NCBI GenBank assembly: GCA_036426205.1
Contig: CM071587.1
Coordinates: forward strand, 2,972,879 to 3,036,878
DNA length: 64,000 bases
DNA from: Ascaphus truei
Taxonomy: Eukaryota; Chordata; Amphibia; Anura; Ascaphidae
Reading direction: 5' to 3'
The notes below the pieces were generated by a model. That model was not told where the DNA came from, did not search any database, and was given only the letters and a program-made list of their open reading frames with translations. Below are positions 50,004-62,761 of this stretch, one piece after another; the first letter of the stretch is position 1, and each line of letters begins with the position of its first letter. The position numbers were made by a program, and so were the translations under genes.

Positions 50004-53000
50004 GATTGGAGTTTTCAGACGACAGCGCGATCAGAAATCAGTTTCTGCTGTCAGGCTTGAAAAATCCCTGCGCCTCAGACAGTCCTGCGGGACGCTCGGA
50101 CAAAGGCCCCCACCTCAAGACATCTCTTGAGGGATGACGGGGATCATCGCGGAGGTCCGCACGGCTCAAGCGGTACTGTCCTTCTATGGACGCAGCGTTA
50201 AAAGCTGGAAGGATATATACCGACTGCGTGTTTATACACGAATGAAGTATAAACATAATTCTAGGTTAAAGGATTGTATATTGGTTTTACTTATGTTAAC
50301 TGTGAAATATAAAGCATGAGATAATCAGGCAATGCCACAATATTGGGAAGAGTGTATTTCTGCTAATGTTAGCAGAGATGTATAATGAGTCACAGTGTAA
50401 TATTTAAGTGGCTAAAGGAAAATAAAACATAAAGTCAGCATCTGTTGTAAACAACTCTTGTCTTCATGAACCTGAGAAGAGACTGAGTAATGGCATAATT
50501 TTAGATTGTATACTTGCTCACATTTATGACCTTATTTACCAAGTGTCCCCACACCTAAAGAACCCAATTAATGTATGGCACAAAACATACCATCGCTCCT
50601 AATTGCGAACATTTGTGAAAAGTGTTGTTGTCATGAGAATATGTATATGTAAACGGTCTTAAGAAATTTTACCCTGCGTACCGATATTATGACTAATACT
50701 GATTTATACAAGTATGTGTATATTTATGACTAATATGGACTATATTATAAAATACTGACGGATATTGTACTTATATATATATGATATTTATTGACTCTAA
50801 TATAGTATGTGTATATAAATTATTTATATATAATTTTATGGAACTAAATCATGTATTGTATATAATTTCATGACTAAGATTTGTGATGACTTAGACTAAT
50901 ATACTGTATGTGTATATATAACTATATGATGATATATAGCTATGTATATATATATAATATATATATATATATAGATATATATGTATTATATATATATATG
51001 TATTACAGATAACAAGAACAGGACAAAATTTCAATAATGATAATAATATAATAAAAAAAATAAACACCCAAGATGGACGTGATGTTTTTTGGCATGGCAG
51101 GAGGGTGGTTTCTGTTCCACACAGTCACATTTGTAAAACCCCACCGGGCTCCTCAGAGGAGTGTCAGCGGACCAGGATGTGGTGGGACAGTCCCACTAAT
51201 AACCCACCAGGCAGACGTGGTCAGTGAGGGATGGTACGAGGAGTGTGCTATTGCCCGTGTGTAAGTAGAGCAAGCATCCTTTTGACATTTTGAATGGCCT
51301 GTGAGAAAGAAGCGCTCTGCGATGCTCTGCGATGCTCTGCAATACTGACAGCATCCATAGCAAGGGCAGGAGCCACAGGGGGAGCAGGTGCCACATGAAC
51401 AGCAGGTTCCACAGCAGGATCTGGTGCCACAGGGGGAGCAGGTGCCACAGGGGTAACAGATGCCACAAGGGGAGCAGGTTGCCCACAGTGGGAAACAGAG
51501 CACAGTGGGAAAACAGGTGCACAAGGGGAAAGATGCAAAGAGGGAGCAGGTGCCACAGAGGCTAGCAGGAAGGCAGCCAAAGGGGGGACAGGGTGAACTA
51601 GGGGACGCAAGTGCCACAGTTAGGAACAAGTGCCACAGTGGGAACAGGTGCCCACAGGGGGGAGAAAGTGCCACAGTGGGAACAGGGGTGCCACTGGGGA
51701 AAACAAGGATGCCACAGGGGGCCAAGGCCACAGTGGGAACAGGTGTGCCACTGGGGAAACAGGTGCACAGGGGGAGCAAAGTGCCACGTGGGAACAGGTG
51801 CCCTGGGGGGGGAAACAGGTGCCACAGGGGGTAGCAAGGCCACAGTGGGAAATCAGGTGCACAGGGGGAGCAAGTGCACACTGTAGGACCAGGTTCCACA
51901 GTAAAGGTTGCACAGGTGCACATGGGAAAAGGGGGCCAGGCGGGTTTTTCCGCCGCTGGGTACAGCTTCCAGTGGTAGTGGTACCATGTCTTTGAGCGCC
52001 TTGGTGGTCGGGGTGTGTCATGCCTTGATTAGTGCCCATGGGATTGTCGTGGTTTCTCACTTTATGTGGTTGGTTTGTGAGGACTGGTGCCACTGGGCGA
52101 GAACAGGTGTCCAGGGGGAAAACAGGTGCCACAGAGAGAGGCAGGTGCACAGTGGAACAATGCCACATTGGAGCACACGGCGATTTCTGTTAACGCTTAA
52201 AGAAAATGAACAGCCGTTGGCTATATACGGTTCGCTGACCCAGGCGCTGTATGTTTGTGTGTGTGCTTAATTGGTGTCACCAGTGCTACTCTAATGCAGG
52301 TGCAGCATGAGCTGCTCTTAGGTCCACACTCACTGAACGCTGTAAATCAGGAATTGGCCTTTTTGCCCGAGGTTATATGAAGTGCACACGAAAACCAAAT
52401 TATATGCAAAAAAATAATGGGCCGCGTATGGTTGCTGATTCGCATAAGATGAACAACCCCAATATGATTTCAGAGATACGGTGACATAGTGCTTTAAATA
52501 CATGTGTTATGTCTCGCTATATTCAGCAGGGCGTTTCAGGGGGTCAGGTGACAAGGGGAGGATCGTGGTGCACAGGGGGGTGGGCCAAAGGGACAGAGGT
52601 TCTGAAGAGGTTGGTGACAGAGGGTGGTCCTCAGTGGGTGAACGTGGCTGCGCGCCAACAAGGGCCGCAGGTGACTCACGCAGGCTGGTATGCAGAGGTG
52701 CCCGGAAACCGGGCCACTCGATGGAGTTTGCCACCTGGGAAATGGTGAATTATGACACTGACGTCACCAGCATGCTGCGCAGCTTCCATCGCAGACACGT
52801 CTCCTGAAGCCGGTGCTTGACCTGTGTGTCTGTGAGATGGGACCAGAGAGAGGAAAAATGAGGAGATATTATTATAAAAAATGAATCCATGACTATCTTA
52901 TAGCATTACATCACATGACATGTATACTTTAGGGATGAGACTAATTTTCAGGGCTGTGGTTAATATGTTAATGGTTAATGTTATACATGCCTGTAGTGCC

Positions 53001-54160
53001 AATCCGACATAGCATGTGACCTGAACAATGCTAAAGCTTCAAGTTCTTTTTCATCAAGTGATATAATTAAATTTAAGTAGGGGTGTTGGGGGATGAAGGA
53101 GGAATAGAAGTAGAGAGATGAGTATATAGAGTTAGAATAAAATATATATATATAGAGATATGCGAATAAATAAGATATATTGCTTTTTATGTTGCTTTTT
53201 TTTTATGTCCAATCGTTTTTAATATAATGATAGATTTTATTTGACCATTTTCAATTAAAACGGAGGTGTAATAGCCCAACATTTTATATATGGCTAATGC
53301 TACAGCTGTGGTTGACACGGCTTCAATTAATCAATTAACGAACTAAACAAACATGAATTGTATTACATAGTAATACACTAGTACCTAGTAGTTACATAGT
53401 ATATACGCTAGTTACATATTTACATGTAGATTGAGGGGTTTGAAAAAAAAGACCATGCTCATCAAGTTCAACCTAGGCTAAATTTAGACGGGCAGATACT
53501 TTATCTATATCCGTGCTTACAGTATATTGATCCAGAGGAAGGCGAAGAAAACACACAACCCCGTGACATATGTATAATCTATGAGATCTCATAAGGGGAA
53601 AAAATAAATTCACTTCCTGAATCCAGGAATTGGCAACAGAGGACATCCCTGGATCCAACATCCTTCCCATGTTACTTATTTGGTATATCCCTGTATAACC
53701 TTTCATTTCATAAAAAAGATGCCAACATGTTTTTCTGGAAGGATATCTTTCAATGGTTTATTACACAAAGTAATTAGATTATTGTGCTAACGGCACAGTT
53801 AATGCTTAGTTTAGAACCGTACATATTATAGAGAACATTTTGTTCCTCAATGAGCTATGGACGTAAGTGTGTAGCCAGTTGAGATATCAATTCGTGTAGT
53901 TAGGTTAGTCGGGTTATCCGACATCCTGCGAGTTTGAGTACAGAATCCTCACACTCTTGCTGAAAGCCCGAGACATAACATCGATGATTAAAGATATGTA
54001 CATTTTCATCTGAAATCATGTGGTGTTCATCTTATGCTAATCAGCACCATTACGACCATATTTTTGCATAGAGAATTTGTTTCGTGTGGCACTACATAAC
54101 CTCGGGGCAGCACAAAAGGCCATTCCTGATTTGCAGCGTTAGTGAGTGTGGACCTAAGAG
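50004..54160. repeat. Noisy duplicate of 46028-49960 (probable assembly artefact)
   Basis: The order and orientation are the same as in 46028-49960: second half of the MITE, TA repeat, 18-bp array, left arm, middle and right arm. Frequent single-base gains and losses occur throughout. The copy starts abruptly in the middle of the MITE with no flanking signature, which favours an untrimmed raw read over a genomic duplication. Confidence 0.9.
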
Positions 54161-54292
54161 CAGACTCAGCCTGCACTGACATTAGACGTAGCATGGGAAT
54201 CCCAATAAAGCAAACACACAAACAACAGCCGCAGGGTTCAGGGTAGGCACCGTATTTTATACACACAAAGGAATGTCATTTTCTTAGGATTA
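53940..54292 (-). repeat. Long inverted repeat, complete right arm in noisy copy
   Basis: Inverse of the left arm over its full length, including CAATAAAGCAAACACACAAAC (54203-54222 region) and AATGTCATTTTCTTAGGATT ACAG at the outer end. It is joined directly to the 18-bp array that starts at about 54295. Confidence 0.85.
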
Positions 54293-54294
54293 CA

Positions 54295-57200
54295 GGAGAT
54301 AGTATGGGGTGCAGGAAAAGAACGGGGGTCGGAATATAACGGGGTAACAGGAAAAGCATTGGGTTGCAGATATACCACGGGGTGCGATATACCACGGGGT
54401 GTGCAGGAAAAGACGGAAGGTACCAAGGAATGAAGACAGGGGACGCAGAAAAGCCCGGGGTGCAGGAACAATAGCTCGGGATACGGAATCGCACCGGGGT
54501 GCAGATATAGCACGGGGGGCAGGGGAGGATAGCACAGTGGGCAAGGAATAGCACGGGGTGCAGGGTATAAGCACAGGGTTTGCGGTAAAGGGGTGCAGTG
54601 AAGGAAAATTAAGACTGGGGCATGCAGGAAGAGCCAACGGGGCGATAGAACCGGGGGACAGGATAGCACGGGGTGCAGGGAATAACACAGGGTACAGGAA
54701 TAGCACGGGGTAGGACAGGGAATAGAAGGGTTGTCGGGGGTACAGAAATAGCAGCGGGGGGGGTATACAGGAATAGAACGTGGGGTACAGGGATAGCACG
54801 GGGTGCCAGAGGAATAACAACAGGGTACAGGAATAGCACGGGGAGAAGGAATAGAACGGGGGTACAGAAAGATAGCGGGGGTACAGGAGAATAGAGGGCG
54901 GTACAGGATAAGCAAGGTGCAAGGATGAATAACACGGGGGGGGTACAGGAATCGCACGGGGGGTACAGGCATAGCAGGGGTACAGGAATAGATGGGTACA
55001 GGAATAGCAAGGGGTGAATGGAAATAGCCACGGGGTACAGGAATAGCCCCAGGTGGGTACAGGAATAGCAGGGTCAGAGGAGTTTGAGGGTTGAGGAAGC
55101 ACGGGTGTACAGGGAGTCGGCAGTTGCGATTATAACACGGGTAAGGGATAAGCAGGGGGGGTACAGGATAGCATGGGGTGCAGATTATAGCACGGGGGTA
55201 CAGGAATAGCACGGGGGGAGATAAATAGCCGGGTTCAGAAATCACGGGGAGATGTGTAAGGCAATGCAGTGGGGAGTCTGCCGTATACCACGGGGTGCCC
55301 AGATATACCACGGGGGTGCAGCGAAAAGCACAGGGTACAGGGATAAGCATTGGGGTTTACAGGAATAGCACGGGGTGCAGGGATAGCACGGGGATCAGGG
55401 ATAGCACGGGGAATGCAGAATAGGCACGGGTTGCAGAATAGCTTCGGGAACAGGAATAGCATTGGGGTGCTTAAGCACGGTGCAGGAAAGCACAGGCGGT
55501 GCAAGGAATAGCACGTGGCAGTGACAGGGGTGCAGGGATAGCACGGGGGTCTGCCGGAATAACCGGGGCAGGAATAGCACGGGGAGCAGGAATACGGTGG
55601 GTAAGGGGGATTACAGGGATAGACAGGGTGCAGGAAACAGGGTGCGAAAACGGGGATGCAGGAAATCGGAGGAATGGGGTACACGGGATAGCAACGGGGG
55701 GCAGGAATAAACAAGGTAGGTACAGGAATAGCACGGGGTACAAGATATAGCACGGGGGGTTACAAGGAATAGCACGGGGTACAAGAATAGACAGGGGTAC
55801 GGTACACGGAATAGCAAGAGGGGTGCAGGAAGTAGCCGGGGAGCAAGAAATAGCCGGGGGGTACAGGAAATATGCACGGGGTACAGGAATATCCGGGAGG
55901 GGTACAGGGATAGCATTGGGGTACAGGAATAGAACATGGGGTGCAGATATAGCAAGGGGTACAGGAATAGCACGGGGAGCAATAAATAGCCACAGCGGGT
56001 TCAGGATATCACGGGGTGGGTACAGGAAATAAGCATGGGGTGTTTGCAGATAATACCCACGGGGTGCAGATCTACCACGGGTGTGCAGGACAAAGCACGG
56101 TTACAGGGATAGAAGGGGTACAGGAATAGCCAGGGGGGTGCAGGGGATAGCCGGGGTATTACAGGAATCAGCAGGGAGAGCAGAAAAGCATGAGCATGGG
56201 GGTACAGGAATAGCACGGGGGGGGCAGTATTACCACGGGTGCAGTGCTGCAGATATAGCACGGGGATGGCAGGAATAGACATGGGGAGAGCAATAAAGTA
56301 GACCCAGGGTTTCAGGGGAATATCACGGGGTTCAGGAATATACAGGGCTTGCAGGAAATAGCACGGGGTTGCAAGATATACCACGGGGTGCAGAAATATA
56401 CCACGGGTGCTGCAGTATTAGCACAGGGTGCAGGAATAGCACGGGGTACAGAATAGCAACGGGGTACAGAAAAAGCAGGGGTACAAGGAAGAACGGGGTG
56501 CAAGCTATACCACGCGCGGGTGCAGATATACCACGGGGTAGCAGATTATAGCACAGGGGGCAGGCAAAGGCACAGGTCGGACGGTACAGGAATAGAAATG
56601 GGGTGCGATATAGCACAGGGTGCAGGAATAGCACAGGGTACAAAAGAAATAGCACGGGCTTCCGGTACAGAAATAGCACGGGAGGATAAATACACTGCCG
56701 GGGTACAGAAATAGAATGGGACAGAAATGCACAGGGTACAGGAATAGCACAGGTACCAGATACTAGCAGGGGGTACAGGAAGAGCGTGCGTTACAGGGGT
56801 ACAGGAATAAGCCGAGGGGTACAGATAAGTAGCACGGGGGTACCGGAATAGACCAGGACAGACTATAGACGGGGAATGGGGGGTACAGGAATAGAACGGG
56901 TACAGGAATAGCACAGGGGCAGGGAATATGCAATTGACAGTGCAGGGAAATAGCACGGGTACAGGATAGACACGGGTAGGATAGCAGGGGGCTAACCGGT
57001 CAGAATAGCACGGGGTACAGAAATAGCCAGGGGTACAGAATAGCCGGGACGGGAGGTACAGAATATAGCACGGGGGTATACAGGAAACGGTAGGCAAGCA
57101 CGGGGGGGTACAGAAATAGACGGTGGTACAGAATATACGGGGGATGGGATAATAATAGCACGGGGCGGACAGAAATAGCACGGGGAGCATAAATAGCCCG

Positions 57201-59335
57201 GGTTCAGGAATATCACGGGGTACAGGAAATAGCACGGGGTTGCAAGATATACCATGGGGTGCAGGGAAAAAAGAACGGGGGTGCAGGAATAGCACGGGGG
57301 GGGGTACAGGAATAAGCATGGGGTGCAGGGAATAGACATGATGTGCAGATTATAGCACAGGGGCAGGGAATAGCACGCGGGGTACAGGAATAGCATGGGG
57401 GTACAGGAATTAGCAGGGGTACAGAAACAACGGTGGTTACAGAAATAGCACAGGTACAGATATAGCACGGGGGTAAGGTACAGGAATATCACGGGGTACA
57501 GGAAATAGCACGGGGTACAGAAAATAGACGGGTACAGGAATATCACGGGGTACAGGATAGAACGGGTACAGAAATAGCACGGGGAGCATAAATAGCCCAG
57601 GGTTCAGGAATATCACGGGGTACAGGAATAGCACGGGGTGTGCAGATATACCATGGGGTGCAGGAATAGCAAGGGGTGCAGGAATAGCACGGGGTAAAGG
57701 AAAAGCACGGGGTGCAGGAATAGAATGGTGCGATAGAACAGGGTGCGGTCTAGCAAGGCCGGTACAGGAATATCACGGGGTACAGGAATAGCACGGGGTA
57801 CAGGAATAGCACGAGGAGTATAAATAGCCCAGGGTTCAGGAATAACGGGGTACAGATATACCACGGGTGCAGGAATAGCACGGGGTGCAGGAATAGCACG
57901 GGGTACAGGAATAGCACGGGGTGCAGGAATAGAATGAGTGCAGATATAGCACAGGGTGCAGGAATAGCACGGGGTACAGGAATAGCACGGGGTACAGAAA
58001 ATAGCACGGGGTACAGAAATAGCACAGGTACAGATATAGCACGGGGTACAGGAATAGCACGGGGTACAGAAATAGCACAGGTACAGGAATAGCATGGGGT
58101 ACAGAAATAGCACGGGGTGCAGGAATAGCACGAGGTAAGATATAGCACGAGGTACAGGAATAGCACGGGGTACAGGAATAGCACGGGGTACAGGAATAGC
58201 ACGGGGTACAGGAATAGCACAAGGTGCAGGAATAGAACGGGGTACAGGAATAGCACGGGGTACAGGAATAGCACAAGGTGCAGGAATAGAACGGGGTACA
58301 GGAATAGCATGGGGTACAGGAATAGCACGGGGTACAGGAATAGCACCGGGTGCAGGAATAGCACGGGGGTACAGGAATAGCACGGGGTACAGGAATAGCA
58401 CGGGGTACAGAAATAGCACGGGGTACAGGAGAATAGCACGGGGAGCATAAATAGCACGGGGTACAGGAATAGCACGGGGTACAGGAATAGCACGGGGTGC
58501 AGGAATAGCACGGGGTTCAGGAATATCACGGGGTACAGGAATAGCACGGGGTACAGGAATAGCACGGGGTGCAGATAACCACGGGGTGCAGGAATAGCAC
58601 GGGGTGCAGGAATAGCACGGGGGACAGAAATAGCACAGGGTACAGAAATAGCACGGGGGGTACAGAAATAGCACGGGGTACAGGAATAGCAGGGGTACAG
58701 GAATAGCACAGGGTACAGAAATAGCACGGGGTACAGAAATAGCACGGGTACAGGAATAGCACGGGGTACAGAAATAGCACGGGTACAGGAATAGCAACGG
58801 GGGTAGTCAGGTGGGTACAGAAATGCACGGGGGTAAGGAATAGCACGGGTACAGGAATAGCACGGGGTACAGGAGTAGCACGGGGAGCATAAATAGCACA
58901 GGGTACAGGAATAGCACGGGGTGCAGGAATAACACGGGGTACAGGAATAGCACAGGGTACAGTAATAGCACAGGGTACAGGAATGACGGGGTGAGGGAAA
59001 TAGCACGGGGTACAGGAATAGCACGGGGTGCAGGAATAACACGGGGTACAGGAATAGCACAGGGTACAGTAATAGCACAGGGTACAGGAATAGCACGGGG
59101 TGCAGGAATAGAATGAGTGCAGATATAGGACGGGGTACAGGAATAGCACGGGGTATAGGAATAACATGGGGTGCAGGAATAGCACGGGGTGCAGGAATAG
59201 AATGAGTGCAGATATATCACGGGGTACAGGAATAGCACGGGGTACAGGAATAGCACGGGTGCAGGAATAGAATGGGTGCAGATATAGCCCGGGGGAATAT
59301 ATAACACGGGGTGCAGTAATAGCAGGGGGGGGGTG
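54295..59335. repeat. 18-bp minisatellite, about 280 units
   Basis: Tandem ACGGGGTACAGGAATAGC units with GTGCAGG, TACAGAA and GATATA variants. It is noisy to about 57620 and then regular to 59335, where higher-order blocks can be seen. The largest open frames in the window (for example 57750-59096 and 57613-58797, minus) come from the 18-bp period (AIPVPR, CYSCTP, VLFLYP) and are not genes. Confidence 0.96.
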
Positions 59336-59344
59336 CACAGACAG

Positions 59345-59735
59345 AACATAATGATTAAAGGGTTTATGCGCTGCCCTTCCTTTGTAACACTAAACCAATA
59401 ACTTGAGACCACACATAACGTTGGAAGAAATGGTCACAGCTTTATTTTAACATCATCTGTTAAAACCCGCCAGCCTGCCTGCCAGACCATGTGACTGCGT
59501 AATGCTAAAGACCCCAACAGTAGGATAAATGAATGAATGAATAACCAGATACTTGTAGGGGGGACCCCTAAATATAAACTTGATAGAAGACAGGTACTGG
59601 GTTGCAGTAGAAACGTTGGTGGGGCTCTCCATTGCCCAGTTTTTCCATGACCAATAAAAAATCTTTTTATTGGGTACGCACCCTCCTTTCTACTTTTTTG
59701 ATACCTACAGTAGTGCTCTTCCAGTTTTTCTCCTT
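59345..59735. other. No gene recognised
   Basis: Unique-looking sequence with no supported feature. Confidence 0.4.
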
Positions 59736-59740
59736 CTCTA

Positions 59741-60003
59741 CCAGTCTGCCTGCCAGCCTGCTCGCCACCCTGCCCGCCAGCCACCACCCTGCCTGCCAGC
59801 CTGCCTGCCAGCCTGCCCATCAGCCTGCCCATCACCCTGCCTGCCAGCCTGCCTGCCTGCCCACCACCCTGCCCACTACCCTGCCTGCCTGCCCGCCAGC
59901 CTGCCCACCACCCTGCCAGCCAGCCTGCCCACCACCCTGCCCACCAGCCACCACCCTGCCTGCCAGCCTGCCCATCACCCTGCCTGCCTGCCCATCAGCC
60001 CCC
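59741..60003. repeat. CCTGCC/CCTGCCCA-rich tandem repeat
   Basis: Units of 4-12 bp such as CCTGCCTGCCAG, CCTGCCCATCA and CCTGCCCACCA. Forward frames read Pro/Ala/Cys repeats. Not coding. Confidence 0.93.
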
Positions 60004-60478
60004 CAGCCCAGCATGATTCATGAAAATTGGGGGGGATATCCTCGCCCAGCTGTTAATTGCCCGAGCCCCCCCCCCCCGCCGCCTTAAGCACCACAACAAG
60101 GGAGGGGGAGATCCTCATCAGCTAATGTTGGGCTGCAATCCCTCCCCCCCCTAGGATCAGCTTAGGCCCAGCCCTAAAGCTCGCGCCCAGCCTTTCGTCT
60201 GCTTTGATTGGGCATTAAAATTTATGCTTCTGCGCATGCAGAGCAGCACCAGCCTCCGCAACAGCCGTATCGCCGGGCTTGATGTTGCCGAGAGGCTGTT
60301 CACTGCTCCCAACACCCCCAGGTTGCCAGACCAGAATATTATGTACTTGTTACTGAGCTCCTTCGCCCAAAGATCTACTGACACTATGATCAGATTGTGT
60401 ATGGGCAGTGAGTGAAACGGCCCTGCCGTGCGTCCCAGGCTTACCTCCTTGATTTTTTCCCCGACCGACATGCGAATA
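60004..60478. other. No gene recognised
   Basis: Contains C-tracts at 60066-60078 and 60141-60150. The 104-residue minus frame here has no recognisable motif. Confidence 0.4.
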
Positions 60479-60479
60479 A

Positions 60480-61587
60480 TTAATGGTTATCTCTTTTGAA
60501 ACACTTTTGCGCTGAGTGGGCACCACTGCAAAATGAGCATATATGGCGGTACTTACATTCCCCGCCCCTTGCGCAAGAGCTTTTATTAAAGTCCCGGCAT
60601 TCCAACTCGGGCTTCCCTAGTGGTTGACTAGATGGCCGCCCCTCCGGCCCTCTGGCAAAGGGGGCTAATTTCTCCGGTGTAACCCGGTGAACCCACAAGT
60701 CCAGGTCGTAAGTACCGAAATTCAGAATGGGGTTCCCATGCATCTTGTATTGTATTGTATTGTATTGTATTGTATGTCTTTATTTATATAGCGCCATTAA
60801 TGTACATAGCGCTTCACAGTAGTAATACACGTGGTAATCGAATAAATAACAGATAATATAAATAACAGATCATGGGAATAAGTGCGTTAGACATAAACAT
60901 AACATTAAGGAAGAGGAGTCCCTGCCCCGAGGAGCTTACAATCTAATTGTGTCTAAACTCCTCATCATATTCGTACCACGCTGCGTCCCCATATATTTTA
61001 TATGTGTCGTATATAAGGTCTAGGTACTGCAGGACGGTCAGACCCTCCTCTGGGTGCTTCTCCAGCAGGCAGCTGGCTAACACTAGGTAACCTCTTAGCC
61101 AGTTGTCCATGGTTTTATGCTTATTACCTCTCTCAACGCCTGCAGCCTTCGCTTTTTTCTTGTCCTACAGTATAACCCCTCTGTAGAAAGGTCGTATACT
61201 TCCGTGAACTTTCCTTTTATTATTGCTTCTCTCACTTTGGGCGTCACCCGACTGGAGAGAGGTCATAGCGCAGGCGTACGTGTCTTTCCCTTTCATCACT
61301 GGGCTGGCGCTGACGCCCTTTATTTTTGGGGCCTTGCCCTCCCCCGCTGCCCTGCTTGGCCTAGCCTTAACTGACCGGTGAATCACCGCTAGCTGTCTCT
61401 TTAGGAATTGATACAGCGGGGTTTTGTGTAATTGCGCCGCGCTCTCTGACTCCAAAATGTCACGGTCACTGGCCGAATTACTATCGTCAGAACTCGAAAT
61501 AGGATTTATTTCCTTACCAGGTATCTCGTCACTGAGATCGGCACGGACCTGGAACCGGGATGCGGCGTCTGTCCTCTTCCTCGCCAT
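60480..61587 (-). pseudogene. DIRS/Ngaro-like gag remnant, split by a SINE
   Basis: Read on the minus strand, an ORF starts MARKRTDAASRFQV at 61585-61587 and runs in one frame to a TAG at 61165-61167. It then continues in the same frame (DKKKAKAAGVERGN, MDNWLRGYLVLASCLLEKHP, VLQYLDLIYDTYKIYGD) to 60947. A 202-bp SINE interrupts it, and the frame resumes at 60744 to a stop at 60480. The last part has a Cys/His-rich zinc-knuckle-like region with pattern C-x7-C-x5-C-x3-H, then C-x2-C-x4-H-x4-C. The HPE...LLQY...YxxF-like core and terminal Cys/His cluster resemble gag proteins of DIRS/Ngaro-type retroelements. One premature stop and one insertion make it non-functional. No reverse transcriptase or recombinase is in the window on this side. 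Confidence 0.72.
60745..60946 (-). mobile_element. SINE inserted into the gag remnant
   Basis: Read on the minus strand: TTAGATTGTAAGCTCCTCGG, then GGCAGGGACTCCTCTTCC, ending AATGGCGCTATATAAATAAA GACATACAATACAATACAA. The (TACAA)n tail is at 60745-60770. It matches the copy at 32140-32310. It falls inside a Lys codon of the gag frame. A short TTGT occurs at both borders and may be the target duplication. Confidence 0.85.
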
Positions 61588-61860
61588 GTGCCGGTGAAGG
61601 GCGATAGGGGTCCTGGTCCGAATCCCAGGCATGAGATGACCAACCATTGGCTGCTGCTTCCTGTGGTAACTGAGAGGACCCAACCTGCGGTTCCCATGGT
61701 AAAATAGCAGGATGCCTGTCCCTGTGCTGCAAGTAATCTGCCCCGATCCGGCGTGACCCCTGGGTGGGAGGGGCAGGAGCCCCCCGGTGGTTGGAGCGGT
61801 TATTCACCGATCCGCCCGCGCCCCTGCCAGCTGGAGGTAGGTGTGGTGGTTAGGAATAGT
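61588..61860 (-). other. Upstream part of the gag remnant
   Basis: A second minus frame (61529-61807) reads RGAPAPPTQGSRRIGADYLQ and DSDQDPYRPSPAHGEEEDRR. It overlaps the start of the gag frame in another phase and is probably leader sequence of the same element. No LTR or inverted terminal repeat was recognised. Confidence 0.35.
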
Positions 61861-62141
61861 GTTTAATGCATTTGAGATATATCAGGTTCTTGACAGTAAC
61901 CCTGCTCATATTCCCCTATGGAGTGTGAGGGGTGAGATTGAGGTCGCCCTACAGTACCACCAGGGGCGCATGGTGGTGCGTTTTTTATAATTGGTTGAGC
62001 CCTGATCATCATTATCATCATCACCACCAGAACCACGACTGGTTTATTGTCAAAGTGATGATGATGATGATGACGACTGTGTAACAGAGGGTGTATCTGC
62101 TAATGCTTATGAGGAGGAAGGAAACATCAATGTCCGTTGTG

Positions 62142-62145
62142 GATT

Positions 62146-62225
<80 letters not shown>
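62142..62225. repeat. (GAT)n microsatellite
   Basis: About 28 uninterrupted GAT units. The forward frame reads a poly-Asp run, which is not considered a gene. Confidence 0.95.
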
Positions 62226-62761
62226 TTCTGTTTATTAAATTATGAATATACCGGGTTGTTGTTGTTATTAGTATTATTACTACTTCTATTAATCGCTTTA
62301 CTTGTCATTTAATCCGTATGTTCACAATCATGACGAACGATCACAGTATCATCACTTCTAACTGAAACATTATCATATATATCACCATTGCCCAGGGCAC
62401 CTCCACCCCCGCCAGTGCTACTTAAATCACAGTCTTTACCAGCATCTCCACCATCCTTCTCATTCATAGCAGGTGATATTTCAACAGATGAATCATCAAG
62501 TCCCCCCCCCCCTGCTCCTCACAGTCATCACGTTTCTGGGAGTGAGTTTGTGATGATTCTCCCTCTTCAACATCTGACTCTTTTAACAGCTCTTCAGAGT
62601 CTGGGAACATCAATGTCAGAATGTGGTTGGTACTAATTGCTTTTTTTGGACTGTGACAAGACGGATGAGACTTTTGTAAATGAGTTAATAGTGACGGGCA
62701 TTGTGTTGGCACTGGCAGCAGTAACAGGCTCAGCAGAAGCAGGCATTGGTGTCAGTAATGA

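Noticed and set aside
54238..55350. A 370-residue Cys/Pro-rich minus ORF
   Set aside because: Same 18-bp array in its noisy part. The frame survives only because stops are rare in the repeat.
57613..59096. Very long minus-strand ORFs (394 and 448 residues)
   Set aside because: They are translations of an 18-bp tandem repeat, which keeps all frames open. No start context, splice site or non-repetitive domain supports a gene.
62091..62312. A protein with a poly-Asp run
   Set aside because: The run is a GAT microsatellite, and the flanks show no conserved domain or splice signals.
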